Notes: generated from the letters alone by a model not told the origin. A stretch of DNA of 35,778 nucleotides from [Haemophilus] felis (GCA_002015125.1 MUYB01000033.1:1-35778), one strand, 5' to 3'. Numbered from the stretch's first letter, positions 1-7,973 are shown. Numbers and translations are program-made.

Positions 1-436
1 CGAGCTGATAATACTCTGCTTTCTCAGTGTTCACAATTTGATGATAAACCACCTTTTCACTTAAGCTATCCATTATGACCAAAACGCCAAATTCTCGCCC
101 AAAGAAAGTGGTATCCATAATAATATTCAAATAAGTTGAAATAGGCGATTTTAAGGCTGATTTAGGGGCTTTATCAATATATCTTTGAATGGTTTTAACG
201 GAACATTTATATTTTAAAGCGAGGTCTTTATAGGTTTGTTTTCCTTGTGAATAATTAAACCAAATATCGCTAGGATTTAATTTCTTTTGGAAGGTAAAAG
301 TCTTATTACAGGAAGGACATTTATAGCGTTGGATATTGTTTTTTAATCCGTGTTTATGAATAACAGTATTTTGGCAGTAAGGGCAATTTTTTGGTTCATT
401 TTCAAAAATGTGGGTTAAAGGCTTATAGTATAAGGC
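1..436 (-). CDS. IS256-family transposase, zinc-ribbon variant, N-terminal part (partial)
   Basis: About 145 codons are open from 436 to the left edge, where the frame continues out of the window. The start holds a zinc ribbon made of two CPxC pairs (CPYC and CPSC, about 21 residues apart). A helix-turn-helix-like stretch follows, then the segment IMDTTFFGREFGVLVIMDS, which probably carries the first catalytic Asp of the DDE domain. This arrangement matches what I know of the zinc-binding variant of IS256-type transposases. There is no ATG, GTG or TTG in this frame between the upstream stop (437-439) and the zinc ribbon. An ATG does exist in another frame just before an A6 run, so the start is unresolved: frameshifting, a non-standard start, or decay are all possible. 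The 79-residue C-terminal fragment at the right edge probably belongs to the same family. Confidence 0.75.
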
Positions 437-475
437 TTAACTGCACTTTTTTCCCACATTTTTGTCCATTACACC
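1..475 (-). mobile_element. IS256-type insertion sequence, 5' end (runs off left edge)
   Basis: The outer end is at 475, where the minus strand reads GGTGTAATGGACAAAA. The same 16 bases occur at 34862 and 35454 on the plus strand, so this is probably the terminal inverted repeat. Inside lies the N-terminal part of a transposase. The other end is outside the window. The element interrupts a small gene that starts at 541. No target-site duplication can be checked because only one end is visible. Confidence 0.8.
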
Positions 476-541
476 GAATATTATGATAGATGTTAAAAAT
501 AATTTGAAATAATTATGGAGCAACCGTCTATTTCTAAACAT
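437..541 (-). pseudogene. Small gene after the anti-sigma factor, truncated by IS insertion
   Basis: An ATG at 541 is preceded by AGGAG, which overlaps the stop codon of the anti-sigma gene and lies 9 bases from the ATG. This is a strong ribosome binding site and suggests translational coupling. The first 22 codons give a basic N-terminus (MFRNRRLLHNYF) followed by a hydrophobic run (LFLTSIIIF), as in the start of an inner-membrane protein. The frame then enters the IS end at 475 and stops at 437, giving a 34-residue chimera. The original product cannot be named from 22 residues. Membrane proteins do occur downstream of similar ECF sigma/anti-sigma pairs in related bacteria, so loss of a third operon gene is my inference. 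Confidence 0.55.
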
Positions 542-553
542 AAACTGCAACTC

Positions 554-736
554 CTACTTATCTTTTTCCTTTGCAAACTCTTTCATTAATTTACTTAAAT
601 CCTGACAATTTCTTTCAAAATTTTTACAACTAGGACACATCAATAAATGTAATTTTACAGCACTTTGTTCTACAAAAGAAAGTTTTCTTTCCTGCTGTTG
701 AGATACTAGTTCGGTAATTCTTTGACAATATCTCAT
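554..736 (-). CDS. Zinc-binding anti-sigma factor (ZAS type)
   Basis: This 60-residue protein has the HxxxCxxC motif of zinc anti-sigma factors at His30, Cys34 and Cys37, with a further conserved-looking Cys at position 4. It starts directly after the stop codon of the ECF sigma gene (TAAATG, no gap), so the pair is almost certainly translationally coupled. Proteins of this kind bind their partner sigma factor in the cytoplasm and release it when oxidants such as hypochlorite or disulfide stress eject the zinc. There is no membrane segment, so it should be soluble. I infer the target to be the sigma factor encoded just upstream. The short length is normal for this subgroup. Confidence 0.8.
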   Translation of the reverse strand: MRYCQRITELVSQQQERKLSFVEQSAVKLHLLMCPSCKNFERNCQDLSKLMKEFAKEKDK

Positions 737-1291
737 TTATACCGCCTCTATCTTACGAGTTAAACAATGTTGTAGCTGCAATCTTGCGCGATATAACAAA
801 ACGTGCAAATTCGAGGTAGAAACATTTTCCCTATGACAAATTTCTTCTGCCGTTAACTCTAAATATTCACGCATCATAAAAATTTTGGCTTGTAACGCCG
901 GTAAGTGAGTTAAGCAGCTTTCAAAAACCAGCCAAAATTGTGCTGAATAAATTTGATTTTCATCTTCTTGTAAATGGCTTGGGCGATATTCTTTACGCCA
1001 CATTCCGCGCTCAAAAAAATTATTTTCCTGCTCTTCTTCATCAACTAAATCAGATTCCAATACAAAACGCTGATTTGTGCGTAAATAGTCAATAATTTTA
1101 TTTTTCAAAATCGCAAACATCCATGTTTTCAAAGCAGATTGTCGCTTAAAACTAGATAAATTTTTTAGCGCACTGACAAACGCCTCTTGCACCATATCTT
1201 CTGCGACACTTTTATCTTTTAGTTGTAACTCTGCGAATTTCAACATTTTTTCGCGGATACTTTCTAAATCAGCATTAGATAAATTTTTCAT
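737..1291 (-). CDS. rpoE2: ECF-family RNA polymerase sigma factor
   Basis: The 184-residue protein has a region-2 segment with DMVQEAFVSALKNLSSF followed by LKTWMFAILKNKIIDYLR, which is the core-binding and -10 recognition part. A region-4 helix-turn-helix lies near residues 130-175 (LPALQAKIFMMREYLELT, then a recognition helix SNLHVLLYRARLQL). It is cotranscribed with its zinc anti-sigma factor. The closest known parallels are the oxidant-responsive sigma factors of Haemophilus (RpoE2) and Neisseria, which control methionine sulfoxide reductase and other repair genes. The assignment to that subgroup is from memory of the family. smpB ends 17 bases upstream on the same strand, so the sigma promoter must lie within smpB or the gene is read from smpB. 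The gene symbol is tentative. Confidence 0.8.
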   Translation of the reverse strand: MKNLSNADLESIREKMLKFAELQLKDKSVAEDMVQEAFVSALKNLSSFKRQSALKTWMFAILKNKIIDYLRTNQRFVLESDLVDEEEQENNFFERGMWRKEYRPSHLQEDENQIYSAQFWLVFESCLTHLPALQAKIFMMREYLELTAEEICHRENVSTSNLHVLLYRARLQLQHCLTRKIEAV

Positions 1292-1307
1292 TGTTCTATC
1301 CGTTTAA

Positions 1308-1790
1308 TTAACCAAGACGAGCATTTTTCATAATACGTTCTTTCGTCAATTTCCACTCACGATCTTTAATATCTTCACGTTTATCATGAAGCTTTTTCCC
1401 TTTCGCTAAGCCAATTTTGATTTTAGCCCAAGGACCTTTCCAATAAAGAGAAAGAGCAACAATGGTATAGCCATCACGATTAGATTTACCGAATAAAGAT
1501 TCAAGTTCTCTTTTACTTAATAGTAATTTACGCGTTCGAGTGGGATCGCAAACAATATGGGTGGAAGCAACACTTAAAGGTTGAATGGTGGCGCCAAATA
1601 AATAAGCCTCACCTGCATTAAAAATCACATAGCTATCGCTAATATTCGCTTTGCCCGCACGCATAGACTTTACTTCCCAGCCTTGTAAAGAAAGCCCTGC
1701 TTCAATTTCATCTTCAATGAAATATTCATGACGAGCACGCTTATTTAAGGCAATCGTATTCGAGCCTGCTTTAATTTTTTTCTTGGTCAT
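1308..1790 (-). CDS. smpB: SsrA-binding protein SmpB
   Basis: SmpB binds tmRNA (SsrA) and delivers it to stalled ribosomes during trans-translation. The 160-residue form starting [24 protein letters not shown] matches the family start. The frame is open 20 codons further upstream, but that extension ([14 protein letters not shown]...) does not look like SmpB, so I chose 1790. Visible family features are [20 protein letters not shown] in the beta-barrel core and the lysine-rich tail [21 protein letters not shown], which becomes helical on the ribosome. It is divergent from ubiD, and the sigma factor gene follows on the same strand. Confidence 0.95.
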   Translation of the reverse strand: MTKKKIKAGSNTIALNKRARHEYFIEDEIEAGLSLQGWEVKSMRAGKANISDSYVIFNAGEAYLFGATIQPLSVASTHIVCDPTRTRKLLLSKRELESLFGKSNRDGYTIVALSLYWKGPWAKIKIGLAKGKKLHDKREDIKDREWKLTKERIMKNARLG

Positions 1791-1951
1791 ATTGATTAAT
1801 TTGTTGTAAAAATGGCGCGTAATTCTACCTAATCTTCCACAAATTGGCAAAATAGGAATCTTTCGTATAACATAAGCAAATTTTCGTGCTATCCCGATTT
1901 ATCTTAGCGCCGATAAAACATACCTAATTTTTTCAACCTTGAGAACCACAA

Positions 1952-3421
1952 ATGAAATATAACGATTTACGCGATTTCCTTGATTTATTAGAGCAAAAAG
2001 GAGAACTCAAACGCATCAGTCAAGAAATTGATCCTTATCTTGAAATGACTGAAATTGCAGATCGCACCTTACGAGCAGGAGGCCCTGCATTACTATTTGA
2101 AAATCCGAAGGGATTTACAATCCCTGTGCTTTGCAACTTATTTGGTACCCCTAAACGAGTTGCAATGGGTATGGGGCAAGAAAATGTTAACGCCCTTCGA
2201 GATGTAGGGAAGCTACTTGCATTCCTGAAAGAACCTGAACCACCAAAGGGTTTTAAGGATTTTTTAAGTAACTTGCCTCAATTTAAGCAAGTGATGAATA
2301 TTCCAACAAAATTGTTGAGCAAAGCACCCTGTCAACAAATTGTATTGCAAGGTGAACAGGTTGATTTATATCAATTGCCAATTATGCAATGTTGGAAAGA
2401 TGACATTGCTCCCTTGGTTACTTGGGGATTAACCATTACCAAAGGGCCTCTCAAAAAACGCCAAAATTTGGGGATCTATCGCCAGCAACTTATTGGCAAA
2501 AATAAACTGATTATGCGTTGGCTCTCGCACCGTGGCGGTGCTTTGGACTTTCAAGAATGGAAAGAGCAATACCCAAATCAACCTTTTCCGGTGTCAGTGG
2601 CGTTAGGAGCAGATCCTGCAACTATTTTAGGTGCGGTAACGCCCGTGCCAGATACTCTATCGGAATATGCTTTTGCAGGCCTTTTACGAGGTAATAAAAC
2701 TCAAGTAGTCAAATCCATTAGCAACGATTTGGAAGTTCCAGCGAGTGCAGAAATTGTATTAGAAGGCTATATTGATCCAAATGAAACGGCGTTAGAAGGC
2801 CCTTATGGCGATCATACAGGTTACTATAATGAACAAGAATATTTCCCTGTATTTACTGTTACTCATATTACCATGCGCGATAAGCCTATTTATCATTCTA
2901 CTTACACAGGTCGTCCACCCGATGAGCCAGCAGTATTAGGTGAAGCCTTAAATGAAGTATTTATTCCTATTCTGCAAAAACAATTTCCTGAAATTATGGA
3001 TTTTTATCTTCCTCCTGAAGGTTGCTCATACCGTCTGGCGGTGGTAACTATAAAGAAACAATATGCAGGGCACGCTAAAAGGGTGATGATGGGCGTTTGG
3101 TCTTTCCTCCGCCAATTTATGTACACTAAGTTTGTGATTGTGTGTGATGATGATATCAACGCTCGAGATTGGAAAGATGTGGTTTGGGCAATGACAACGC
3201 GATGTGATCCCGCTCGCGATCTCACATTAGTAGAAAACACACCAATTGATTATCTTGACTTTGCCTCCCCTGTCGCGGGACTTGGCTCGAAAATGGGGAT
3301 TGATGCAACCAATAAATGGCCTGGAGAAACCCAACGAGAATGGGGAATTCCCATTAAAAAAGATCCTGAGGTGGTTAAAAAGATAGATGAACTTTGGGAC
3401 AGTCTAGGAATTCTTGAATAA
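1952..3421 (+). CDS. ubiD: 4-hydroxy-3-polyprenylbenzoate decarboxylase UbiD
   Basis: This is the 489-residue decarboxylase of the ubiquinone pathway. It removes the ring carboxylate from 4-hydroxy-3-octaprenylbenzoate using prenylated FMN supplied by UbiX. Family features include the start [19 protein letters not shown], the HRGGALDF segment, and [11 protein letters not shown] with the acidic residues of the active site. The length is normal for the E. coli-like form. The start codon is preceded by GAGAACCACAA, a reasonable ribosome binding site. It is a stand-alone transcript, divergent from smpB and convergent with potD, with a shared terminator at 3428-3451. Confidence 0.96.
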   Translation: MKYNDLRDFLDLLEQKGELKRISQEIDPYLEMTEIADRTLRAGGPALLFENPKGFTIPVLCNLFGTPKRVAMGMGQENVNALRDVGKLLAFLKEPEPPKGFKDFLSNLPQFKQVMNIPTKLLSKAPCQQIVLQGEQVDLYQLPIMQCWKDDIAPLVTWGLTITKGPLKKRQNLGIYRQQLIGKNKLIMRWLSHRGGALDFQEWKEQYPNQPFPVSVALGADPATILGAVTPVPDTLSEYAFAGLLRGNKTQVVKSISNDLEVPASAEIVLEGYIDPNETALEGPYGDHTGYYNEQEYFPVFTVTHITMRDKPIYHSTYTGRPPDEPAVLGEALNEVFIPILQKQFPEIMDFYLPPEGCSYRLAVVTIKKQYAGHAKRVMMGVWSFLRQFMYTKFVIVCDDDINARDWKDVVWAMTTRCDPARDLTLVENTPIDYLDFASPVAGLGSKMGIDATNKWPGETQREWGIPIKKDPEVVKKIDELWDSLGILE

Positions 3422-3427
3422 TGTAAA

Positions 3428-3451
3428 AAAGATCTCCATTGGGAGATCTTT
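3428..3451. terminator. Bidirectional terminator between ubiD and potD
   Basis: A perfect 10-bp stem AAAGATCTCC / GGAGATCTTT has the loop ATTG, with A-rich and T-rich flanks on both sides. It lies between convergent genes, 6 bases after the ubiD stop and 16 bases before the potD stop. Confidence 0.9.
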
Positions 3452-3467
3452 TCATTTAAGTAAATTG

Positions 3468-4514
3468 CTATTTCGCTGCTTTTAGCTTTTGATAGTAACT
3501 TTCGTATAAATCAATAACTTCACCAACATCTAATTGCCATTGGCTACGATCCAGCACATCTTGCGCTAAGAATGTTGCTTTATCCTGCGTTAATTCTGCT
3601 GGTAAGCGTTTTAATGCCACTAAGTTGGAGGTTGGATACCCAATGCTTAAGGTTAATTTCTCTGCCACATCGGCGCTTAACAGATAATTAATTAGCTTAT
3701 GGGCGTTTTCCACGTTTTTTGCGTTCTTCGGAATGGCAAGGTTATCGATCCAAAGCACAGTACCCTCTTTAGGATATACCGTGTCGATTTTTGCTCCTTC
3801 ATTTTTAGCAATACGAACAGAGCCGTTCCATAACAAACCAATATCCGTTTCCCCTGAAATAAAGGTACTCGCAGGGTTATCAGAAATAAACGATAAAATA
3901 TTTGGTCTTAATTTCAATAATTCATCGTAGGCTTGTTGCAACACTTTTGGATCTTTTGTATTAGGATCTTGTCCTAGTTTTAACAAGGCAACGTTAAACA
4001 ATTCACGAGGATCATCTAACATTTGGACTTTTCCTTTAAAATTCGCATTCCATAAATCGCCCCAAGATTGGAATTTGCTTGGGTCTTGAGTTTCCGTATT
4101 GTAAGCAATACCAGTTGCACCAAATAACTGTGGTAGTGAATACTTATTGCCTTTGTCATAAGGGCGATCAAGCATATTTGGATCAAGTTCTTTGATAACA
4201 GGCAATTGAGAATGATCAAGTTCTTTTAACATTCCTTCACGAGCCATTTTAGATACAAAATAACTCGTCGGCGCGATAACGTCATAACCACCGTCATTGC
4301 CTAACGTTTTCAATTTTGCATACATGGTTTCATTAGATTCTAAACTAGAAACAATGACTTTAATCCCAGTTTGCTTGGTAAATTCATCTAACAACCCTTC
4401 AGGCACATACTCCGTCCAAGTATAAAGATAAACTTCGTTATTCTTAGCGTTTGCCATTTGTGCAATGCTAAGCGCCACCAATCCAGCAGTTAATAAAGCG
4501 CTGTGTTTTTTCAT
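3468..4514 (-). CDS. potD: Spermidine/putrescine-binding periplasmic protein PotD
   Basis: This 348-residue substrate-binding protein delivers polyamines to the PotABC ABC transporter. A signal peptide is visible (MKKHSALLTAGLVALSIA, cleavage probably after ANA near residue 23). The mature protein begins NNEVYLYTWTEYVP, and the WTEYVPEGLLDEFTKQTGI segment is typical of PotD/PotF. No potABC genes are adjacent, so this is an orphan copy and the membrane components must be elsewhere. SD-like CGGGAG lies 7 bases before the ATG. A terminator hairpin lies only 38 bases upstream of the start codon, leaving little room for a promoter (see findings). PotD and PotF cannot be told apart with certainty here. 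Confidence 0.92.
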   Translation of the reverse strand: MKKHSALLTAGLVALSIAQMANAKNNEVYLYTWTEYVPEGLLDEFTKQTGIKVIVSSLESNETMYAKLKTLGNDGGYDVIAPTSYFVSKMAREGMLKELDHSQLPVIKELDPNMLDRPYDKGNKYSLPQLFGATGIAYNTETQDPSKFQSWGDLWNANFKGKVQMLDDPRELFNVALLKLGQDPNTKDPKVLQQAYDELLKLRPNILSFISDNPASTFISGETDIGLLWNGSVRIAKNEGAKIDTVYPKEGTVLWIDNLAIPKNAKNVENAHKLINYLLSADVAEKLTLSIGYPTSNLVALKRLPAELTQDKATFLAQDVLDRSQWQLDVGEVIDLYESYYQKLKAAK

Positions 4515-4552
4515 AAAAAATACTCCCGTTAAAACAAGGGGTAAAAAAGATA

Positions 4553-4576
4553 TTAGCTAGGCAAATGCCTAGCTAA
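4553..4576 (-). terminator. Terminator after arcA, in the potD leader
   Basis: A perfect 11-bp inverted repeat TTAGCTAGGCA / TGCCTAGCTAA has a 2-base centre, so the real loop must open to about 4. On the minus strand it is followed by TATCTTTTTT. It lies between arcA and potD and is either the arcA terminator, a leader attenuator for potD, or both. Confidence 0.8.
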
Positions 4577-4669
4577 CGCGGATATGCCGAATGGATACGG
4601 ACAAATTGATTGTAGGTAAAAATAAAAGGAATGTAAACAAATCGTTAAATAATATTTAACGTCAGCAAT

Positions 4670-5383
4670 TTACTTTTCTAACTCACCGCAAAAACGATAG
4701 CCTTCGCCGTGAATAGTGGCAATTATTTCTGGTGTGTTTGGGTGATCTTCGAAATGTTTACGAATACGTCGGATTGTCACGTCAACGGTGCGATCTTGTG
4801 GTTTTAATTCACGTCCTGTCATTTTTTTCAACAGTTCTTCACGGGTTTGAATTTTGCCTGGATTTTCACAGAAATGTAACATTGCTCTAAATTCGCTACG
4901 CGGCAATTTGAATTCATCGCCTTCAGGGTTAATTAACGCTCGACTATTTAGATCTAAGATCCAACCGTTAAAACAGTATTTATCAAGATTTTGTTTTGCA
5001 TCTCTTGGTGCGTCCTGCATAGTGCGATGCAATAAGTTTCTCGCCCGAATGGTTAATTCTCTTGGATTAAATGGCTTCGTAATATAATCATCTGCGCCAA
5101 TTTCTAAGCCAAGAATTTTATCTACTTCATTATCGCGGCCAGTTAAGAACATTAACGCAATGTTTGCGGTTTCTCTGAGCTCTCGCGCCAGCATCAAGCC
5201 ATTTTTACCTGGTAAATTAATATCCATAATCACCAAATGAATTTGATTATTTGATAATACTTGATGCATTTGAGTTCCGTCCGCAGCTTCAAATACCTTA
5301 TATCCCTCTGCTTCAAAAATACTTTTTAACGTACTACGAGTAATAGTTTCATCTTCAACAATTAAAATCTGTGGCGTACTCAT
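4670..5383 (-). CDS. arcA: Aerobic respiration control response regulator ArcA
   Basis: This OmpR-type response regulator of 237 residues works with the sensor ArcB to repress aerobic metabolism and adjust redox genes under low oxygen. The receiver domain occupies about residues 1-120, with the acidic pocket Glu10/Asp11 and the phosphorylation site Asp54 (VIMDINLPG). The C-terminal winged helix, residues about 135-230, includes [17 protein letters not shown] and [12 protein letters not shown]. ArcB is not in this window. The start at 5383 has AGGAAAA a suitable distance upstream. The upstream region contains an ArcA-box-like and a CRP-like sequence, listed separately. Confidence 0.96.
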   Translation of the reverse strand: MSTPQILIVEDETITRSTLKSIFEAEGYKVFEAADGTQMHQVLSNNQIHLVIMDINLPGKNGLMLARELRETANIALMFLTGRDNEVDKILGLEIGADDYITKPFNPRELTIRARNLLHRTMQDAPRDAKQNLDKYCFNGWILDLNSRALINPEGDEFKLPRSEFRAMLHFCENPGKIQTREELLKKMTGRELKPQDRTVDVTIRRIRKHFEDHPNTPEIIATIHGEGYRFCGELEK

Positions 5384-5396
5384 TGTTTTTCCTATA

Positions 5397-5407
5397 GCTA
5401 ATTAACA
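5397..5407 (-). promoter_or_regulatory. ArcA-box-like sequence near the arcA start
   Basis: The minus strand reads TGTTAATTAGC, close to the E. coli ArcA consensus (A/T)GTTAATTA(A/T). It lies 14-24 bases before the arcA start codon, where bound ArcA-P could cause autoregulation. A single AT-rich match is weak evidence. Confidence 0.3.
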
Positions 5408-5503
5408 AACCTAAATAGGCGCAATTTGAATTGCTGCATTCTATATTTGCAACAAAATTGTAACAATAGGAAATGTTAATTTTGTTAAATTAGTTTGTTC
5501 CTT

Positions 5504-5519
5504 TTTGATCTCTATCACA
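5504..5519 (-). promoter_or_regulatory. CRP-like site upstream of arcA
   Basis: The minus strand reads TGTGATAGAGATCAAA, matching TGTGA-N6-TCACA at all but one base. It is centred about 128 bases before the arcA start and overlaps the T tract of the upstream rpmJ2 terminator, so its role is uncertain. Confidence 0.4.
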
Positions 5520-5524
5520 AAAAA

Positions 5525-5552
5525 TCCCCTAGTAAAATGAACTACTAAGGGA
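5525..5552 (-). terminator. Terminator of the rpmE2-rpmJ2 operon
   Basis: The arms TCCCCTAGTA and TACTAAGGGA pair with one G-U, around an 8-base loop. On the minus strand the stem is followed by TTTTTTG. It lies 50 bases past the rpmJ2 stop. Confidence 0.85.
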
Positions 5553-5602
5553 TAAACAGAGCATTCCGCTCATTTTCTTACATACAAATTTTTTAGCCTA
5601 AA

Positions 5603-5743
5603 TTAACGTTTCTTTTTACCACCTTGACGCGCTTTGAAACGTGGGTTTTCTTTACAAATCACATAAACCACACCATGACGACGTACAACTTTACAACCCT
5701 GATGACGTGTTTTGGCACTTTTTAATGATGATAATACTTGCAT
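5603..5743 (-). CDS. rpmJ2: 50S ribosomal protein L36, alternative (type B)
   Basis: This 46-residue protein starts [18 protein letters not shown] and ends [14 protein letters not shown], the pattern and length of the type-B (YkgO-like) L36. Standard L36 binds zinc with three Cys and one His. Here two ligand positions remain as Cys17 and Cys30, while the others are replaced by His14 and Arg35, so zinc binding is probably lost. Type-B L31 and L36 replace the zinc proteins under zinc limitation in other bacteria. It follows rpmE2 by 29 bases on the same strand, and a terminator follows. Confidence 0.93.
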   Translation of the reverse strand: MQVLSSLKSAKTRHQGCKVVRRHGVVYVICKENPRFKARQGGKKKR

Positions 5744-5772
5744 AAGTTTTCCTTAATCAGTTACACCGACAA

Positions 5773-6039
5773 TTATTTTGATTTTAATACGCCAAATTTA
5801 CCATAACGATTCGCAAATTCACTTGCACGACCTTCGTTACCAATTTGACGAGTTTTACCTGTATAGAAAGGGTGTGAAGCAGATGATGTATCACACATAA
5901 ATACAGGATATTCGTTGCCGTCTTCCCATTTCATGGTGTTAGTGGTTCTTGCACAAGAACGAATTAAAAAACCTTGTTTAGCGTTTGAATCGTAGAACAA
6001 CACGGTACGATAGTTTTCTGGGTGAATATCTTTTTTCAT
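5773..6039 (-). CDS. rpmE2: 50S ribosomal protein L31, type B
   Basis: The 88-residue protein starts [17 protein letters not shown] and contains the type-B insertion ([19 protein letters not shown]) before the conserved SHPFYTGK. It lacks the CxxC zinc pairs of type-A L31. It sits at the 50S/30S bridge of the ribosome. It is the first gene of the two-gene operon with rpmJ2. A good sigma-70-like promoter lies upstream (6081-6109). I looked for the usual Zur palindrome near this promoter and did not see a convincing one. In some Pasteurellaceae type B may be the only L31, which this window cannot show. Confidence 0.95.
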   Translation of the reverse strand: MKKDIHPENYRTVLFYDSNAKQGFLIRSCARTTNTMKWEDGNEYPVFMCDTSSASHPFYTGKTRQIGNEGRASEFANRYGKFGVLKSK

Positions 6040-6080
6040 TTTGAATCCTTATTTTGCACTGAAAAATAATAACAGCGCGT

Positions 6081-6109
6081 ATCCTACAGGAAATGAAAGT
6101 AATTATCAA
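6081..6109 (-). promoter_or_regulatory. Probable sigma-70 promoter of rpmE2-rpmJ2
   Basis: On the minus strand, TTGATA (-35) and TAGGAT (-10) are separated by 17 bases, with the -10 about 42 bases before the rpmE2 start. The fit is good but unsupported by other data. Confidence 0.5.
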
Positions 6110-6230
6110 AACTTATTTTTACAAAAAAAATAAGTTTTTGTTAAAAATCTGTAAAAATTGCTGTTTTTTCACTTTCATTTGGCATAGAAACTTTATAAGA
6201 TCTCGGAAAATTTTTTTTGGAAGTTGCCTT

Positions 6231-7973
6231 ATGTCTCAGTGTTTACGTATTATTAGCCTCTTTTTTACTCTTTTTTTCAGCATGCTTTTCACCCCCTCAA
6301 GCTATGCCAGCTTTTTTAATCAAGCCAAAACATCTTTTCTCAAAGCAGATCAAGCCTTTGTTTTTAGTTTTTCGGCACAAGAGGAACAACTTCAATTGCA
6401 GTGGCAAATTGCCGACGGCTATTATCTCTACCGAAAAGAACTGCAAATTCAAGGCTACGACGACAAAACAGGCACTTGGCAAAACGTGGTGCTTAATTTG
6501 CCCACAGGTGAAAAGCATCAAGATGAATTTTTTGGTGAAGTGGAAATCTATCGTCATAAATTGTTTATAGAGATCCCAAAAAATCAACTCATTGGTCATA
6601 AATTAGCGGTAAATTATCAAGGCTGTACAACCGGGCTATGTTATCCTCCTGAAAGCAAGATTATTGAACTTGTTTTATCCGATGAAGTAAGTAATACAAC
6701 CAATAATGAAACAGAATCACTTCAATCCATAATCTCGGAACAAGATCAACTCAGTTCACAATTAACACACAATAAATATACGATTTTTGCTTTCTTCTTA
6801 TTAGGCATTGGTTTAGCATTCACCCCTTGCGTATTGCCTATGTTACCTTTGTTATCAGCCATTGTTATCGGCGCTAACCAACGCCCTACTACCCTACGAG
6901 CGCTGGCGCTAAGCCTCATTTATATTCAAGGCATGGCGTTAACCTACACACTGCTTGGTTTGTTAGTGGCATCCATTGGCTTGCCCTTCCAAATTGCCTT
7001 ACAAAGTCCATACGTTTTAATTGGATTGTCCGTCCTCTTTGTGGTGCTTTCTTTATCCATGTTTGGTTTATTTGAAATACGCTTACCCAACACGTTACAA
7101 AACAAATTAAGCCAATATAGCCAGCAACAAAAATCGGGCTCATTTAGTGGCGTATTCATTATGGGCATGATTGCAGGCTTGGTGGCGTCACCCTGCACCA
7201 CTGCCCCACTTTCTGCCGCCCTGCTTTACGTGGCACAAAGTGGCGATTTGTTGATAGGGGGATTAAGTCTGTATTTATTAGCCTTAGGCATGGGCATTCC
7301 ACTTGTGTTAGTCACCGTTTTTGGCAATAAAATTCTACCAAAATCAGGTAATTGGTTGATTCGAGTGAAAGAATTATTTGGCTTGATCATGCTTTTACTC
7401 CCTGCGATTTTGCTGGGTCGCATTTTTCCTGACTATGAATTTTTGTTAATGAGAATTTGGATTGCAGTGATGTTCCTTTGGCTCTGCTACCATTTGGGCA
7501 AATCTTGGTTGGGCTGGCTCATACTGATTGTGGGCATAATCATTGGATTTATTTATCATCAACCTGTGCAACAATGGGTATCCAAACAATTTACACATCA
7601 GGAAAGTGCTTCTGTGGTTTTCCAAAAAATCCATAATTATGAGGAACTTACTCAAGCTTTAGCACAAAACAGTCAGAAAATAGCCATGTTAGATCTCTAT
7701 GCGGATTGGTGTGTAGCTTGTAAAGAATTTGAAAAATACACTTTTAGTGATAGCAAGGTACAACAGCACTTTGAAAAAGTCTTGTTATTACAAGTGGATA
7801 TGACCAAAAATTCCCCTGAAAATCGGGAGTTAATGGAGAAACTACAGGTGCTCGGTTTACCGACCATTATCTTCTTTAACGCACAAGGACAAGAAGTCGC
7901 TGGCAGTCGTGTTACAGGCTTTATGGATGGCGAAAAATTCTCCGCTTGGTTGGAAAAGTTGTTATCAAAATAG
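6231..7973 (+). CDS. dsbD: Thiol:disulfide interchange protein DsbD
   Basis: DsbD passes electrons from cytoplasmic thioredoxin across the inner membrane to periplasmic DsbC and DsbG and to cytochrome c maturation. I place the start at 6231 (580 residues): MSQCLRIISLFFTLFFSMLF is a signal peptide with GGAAG upstream. The frame is open for 46 more codons, but they are Lys/Asn/Phe-rich and not DsbD-like. The periplasmic alpha domain carries GCTTGLCYPP (its redox Cys pair). The eight-helix beta domain carries TPCVLPM and SPCTTAP. The C-terminal thioredoxin-like gamma domain, from about residue 460, carries WCVACK. All six redox cysteines are present. It is convergent with tilS, with only 18 bases between stops and no clear hairpin. 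Confidence 0.96.
   Translation: MSQCLRIISLFFTLFFSMLFTPSSYASFFNQAKTSFLKADQAFVFSFSAQEEQLQLQWQIADGYYLYRKELQIQGYDDKTGTWQNVVLNLPTGEKHQDEFFGEVEIYRHKLFIEIPKNQLIGHKLAVNYQGCTTGLCYPPESKIIELVLSDEVSNTTNNETESLQSIISEQDQLSSQLTHNKYTIFAFFLLGIGLAFTPCVLPMLPLLSAIVIGANQRPTTLRALALSLIYIQGMALTYTLLGLLVASIGLPFQIALQSPYVLIGLSVLFVVLSLSMFGLFEIRLPNTLQNKLSQYSQQQKSGSFSGVFIMGMIAGLVASPCTTAPLSAALLYVAQSGDLLIGGLSLYLLALGMGIPLVLVTVFGNKILPKSGNWLIRVKELFGLIMLLLPAILLGRIFPDYEFLLMRIWIAVMFLWLCYHLGKSWLGWLILIVGIIIGFIYHQPVQQWVSKQFTHQESASVVFQKIHNYEELTQALAQNSQKIAMLDLYADWCVACKEFEKYTFSDSKVQQHFEKVLLLQVDMTKNSPENRELMEKLQVLGLPTIIFFNAQGQEVAGSRVTGFMDGEKFSAWLEKLLSK

Noticed and set aside
1791..1850. Longer smpB start adding 20 residues
   Set aside because: The added residues do not resemble the family, and [20 protein letters not shown] is a typical SmpB start.
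6093..6230. Longer dsbD start adding 46 residues
   Set aside because: The extension is Lys/Phe/Asn-rich non-coding-like sequence placed before an evident signal peptide, and it overlaps the rpmE2 promoter.
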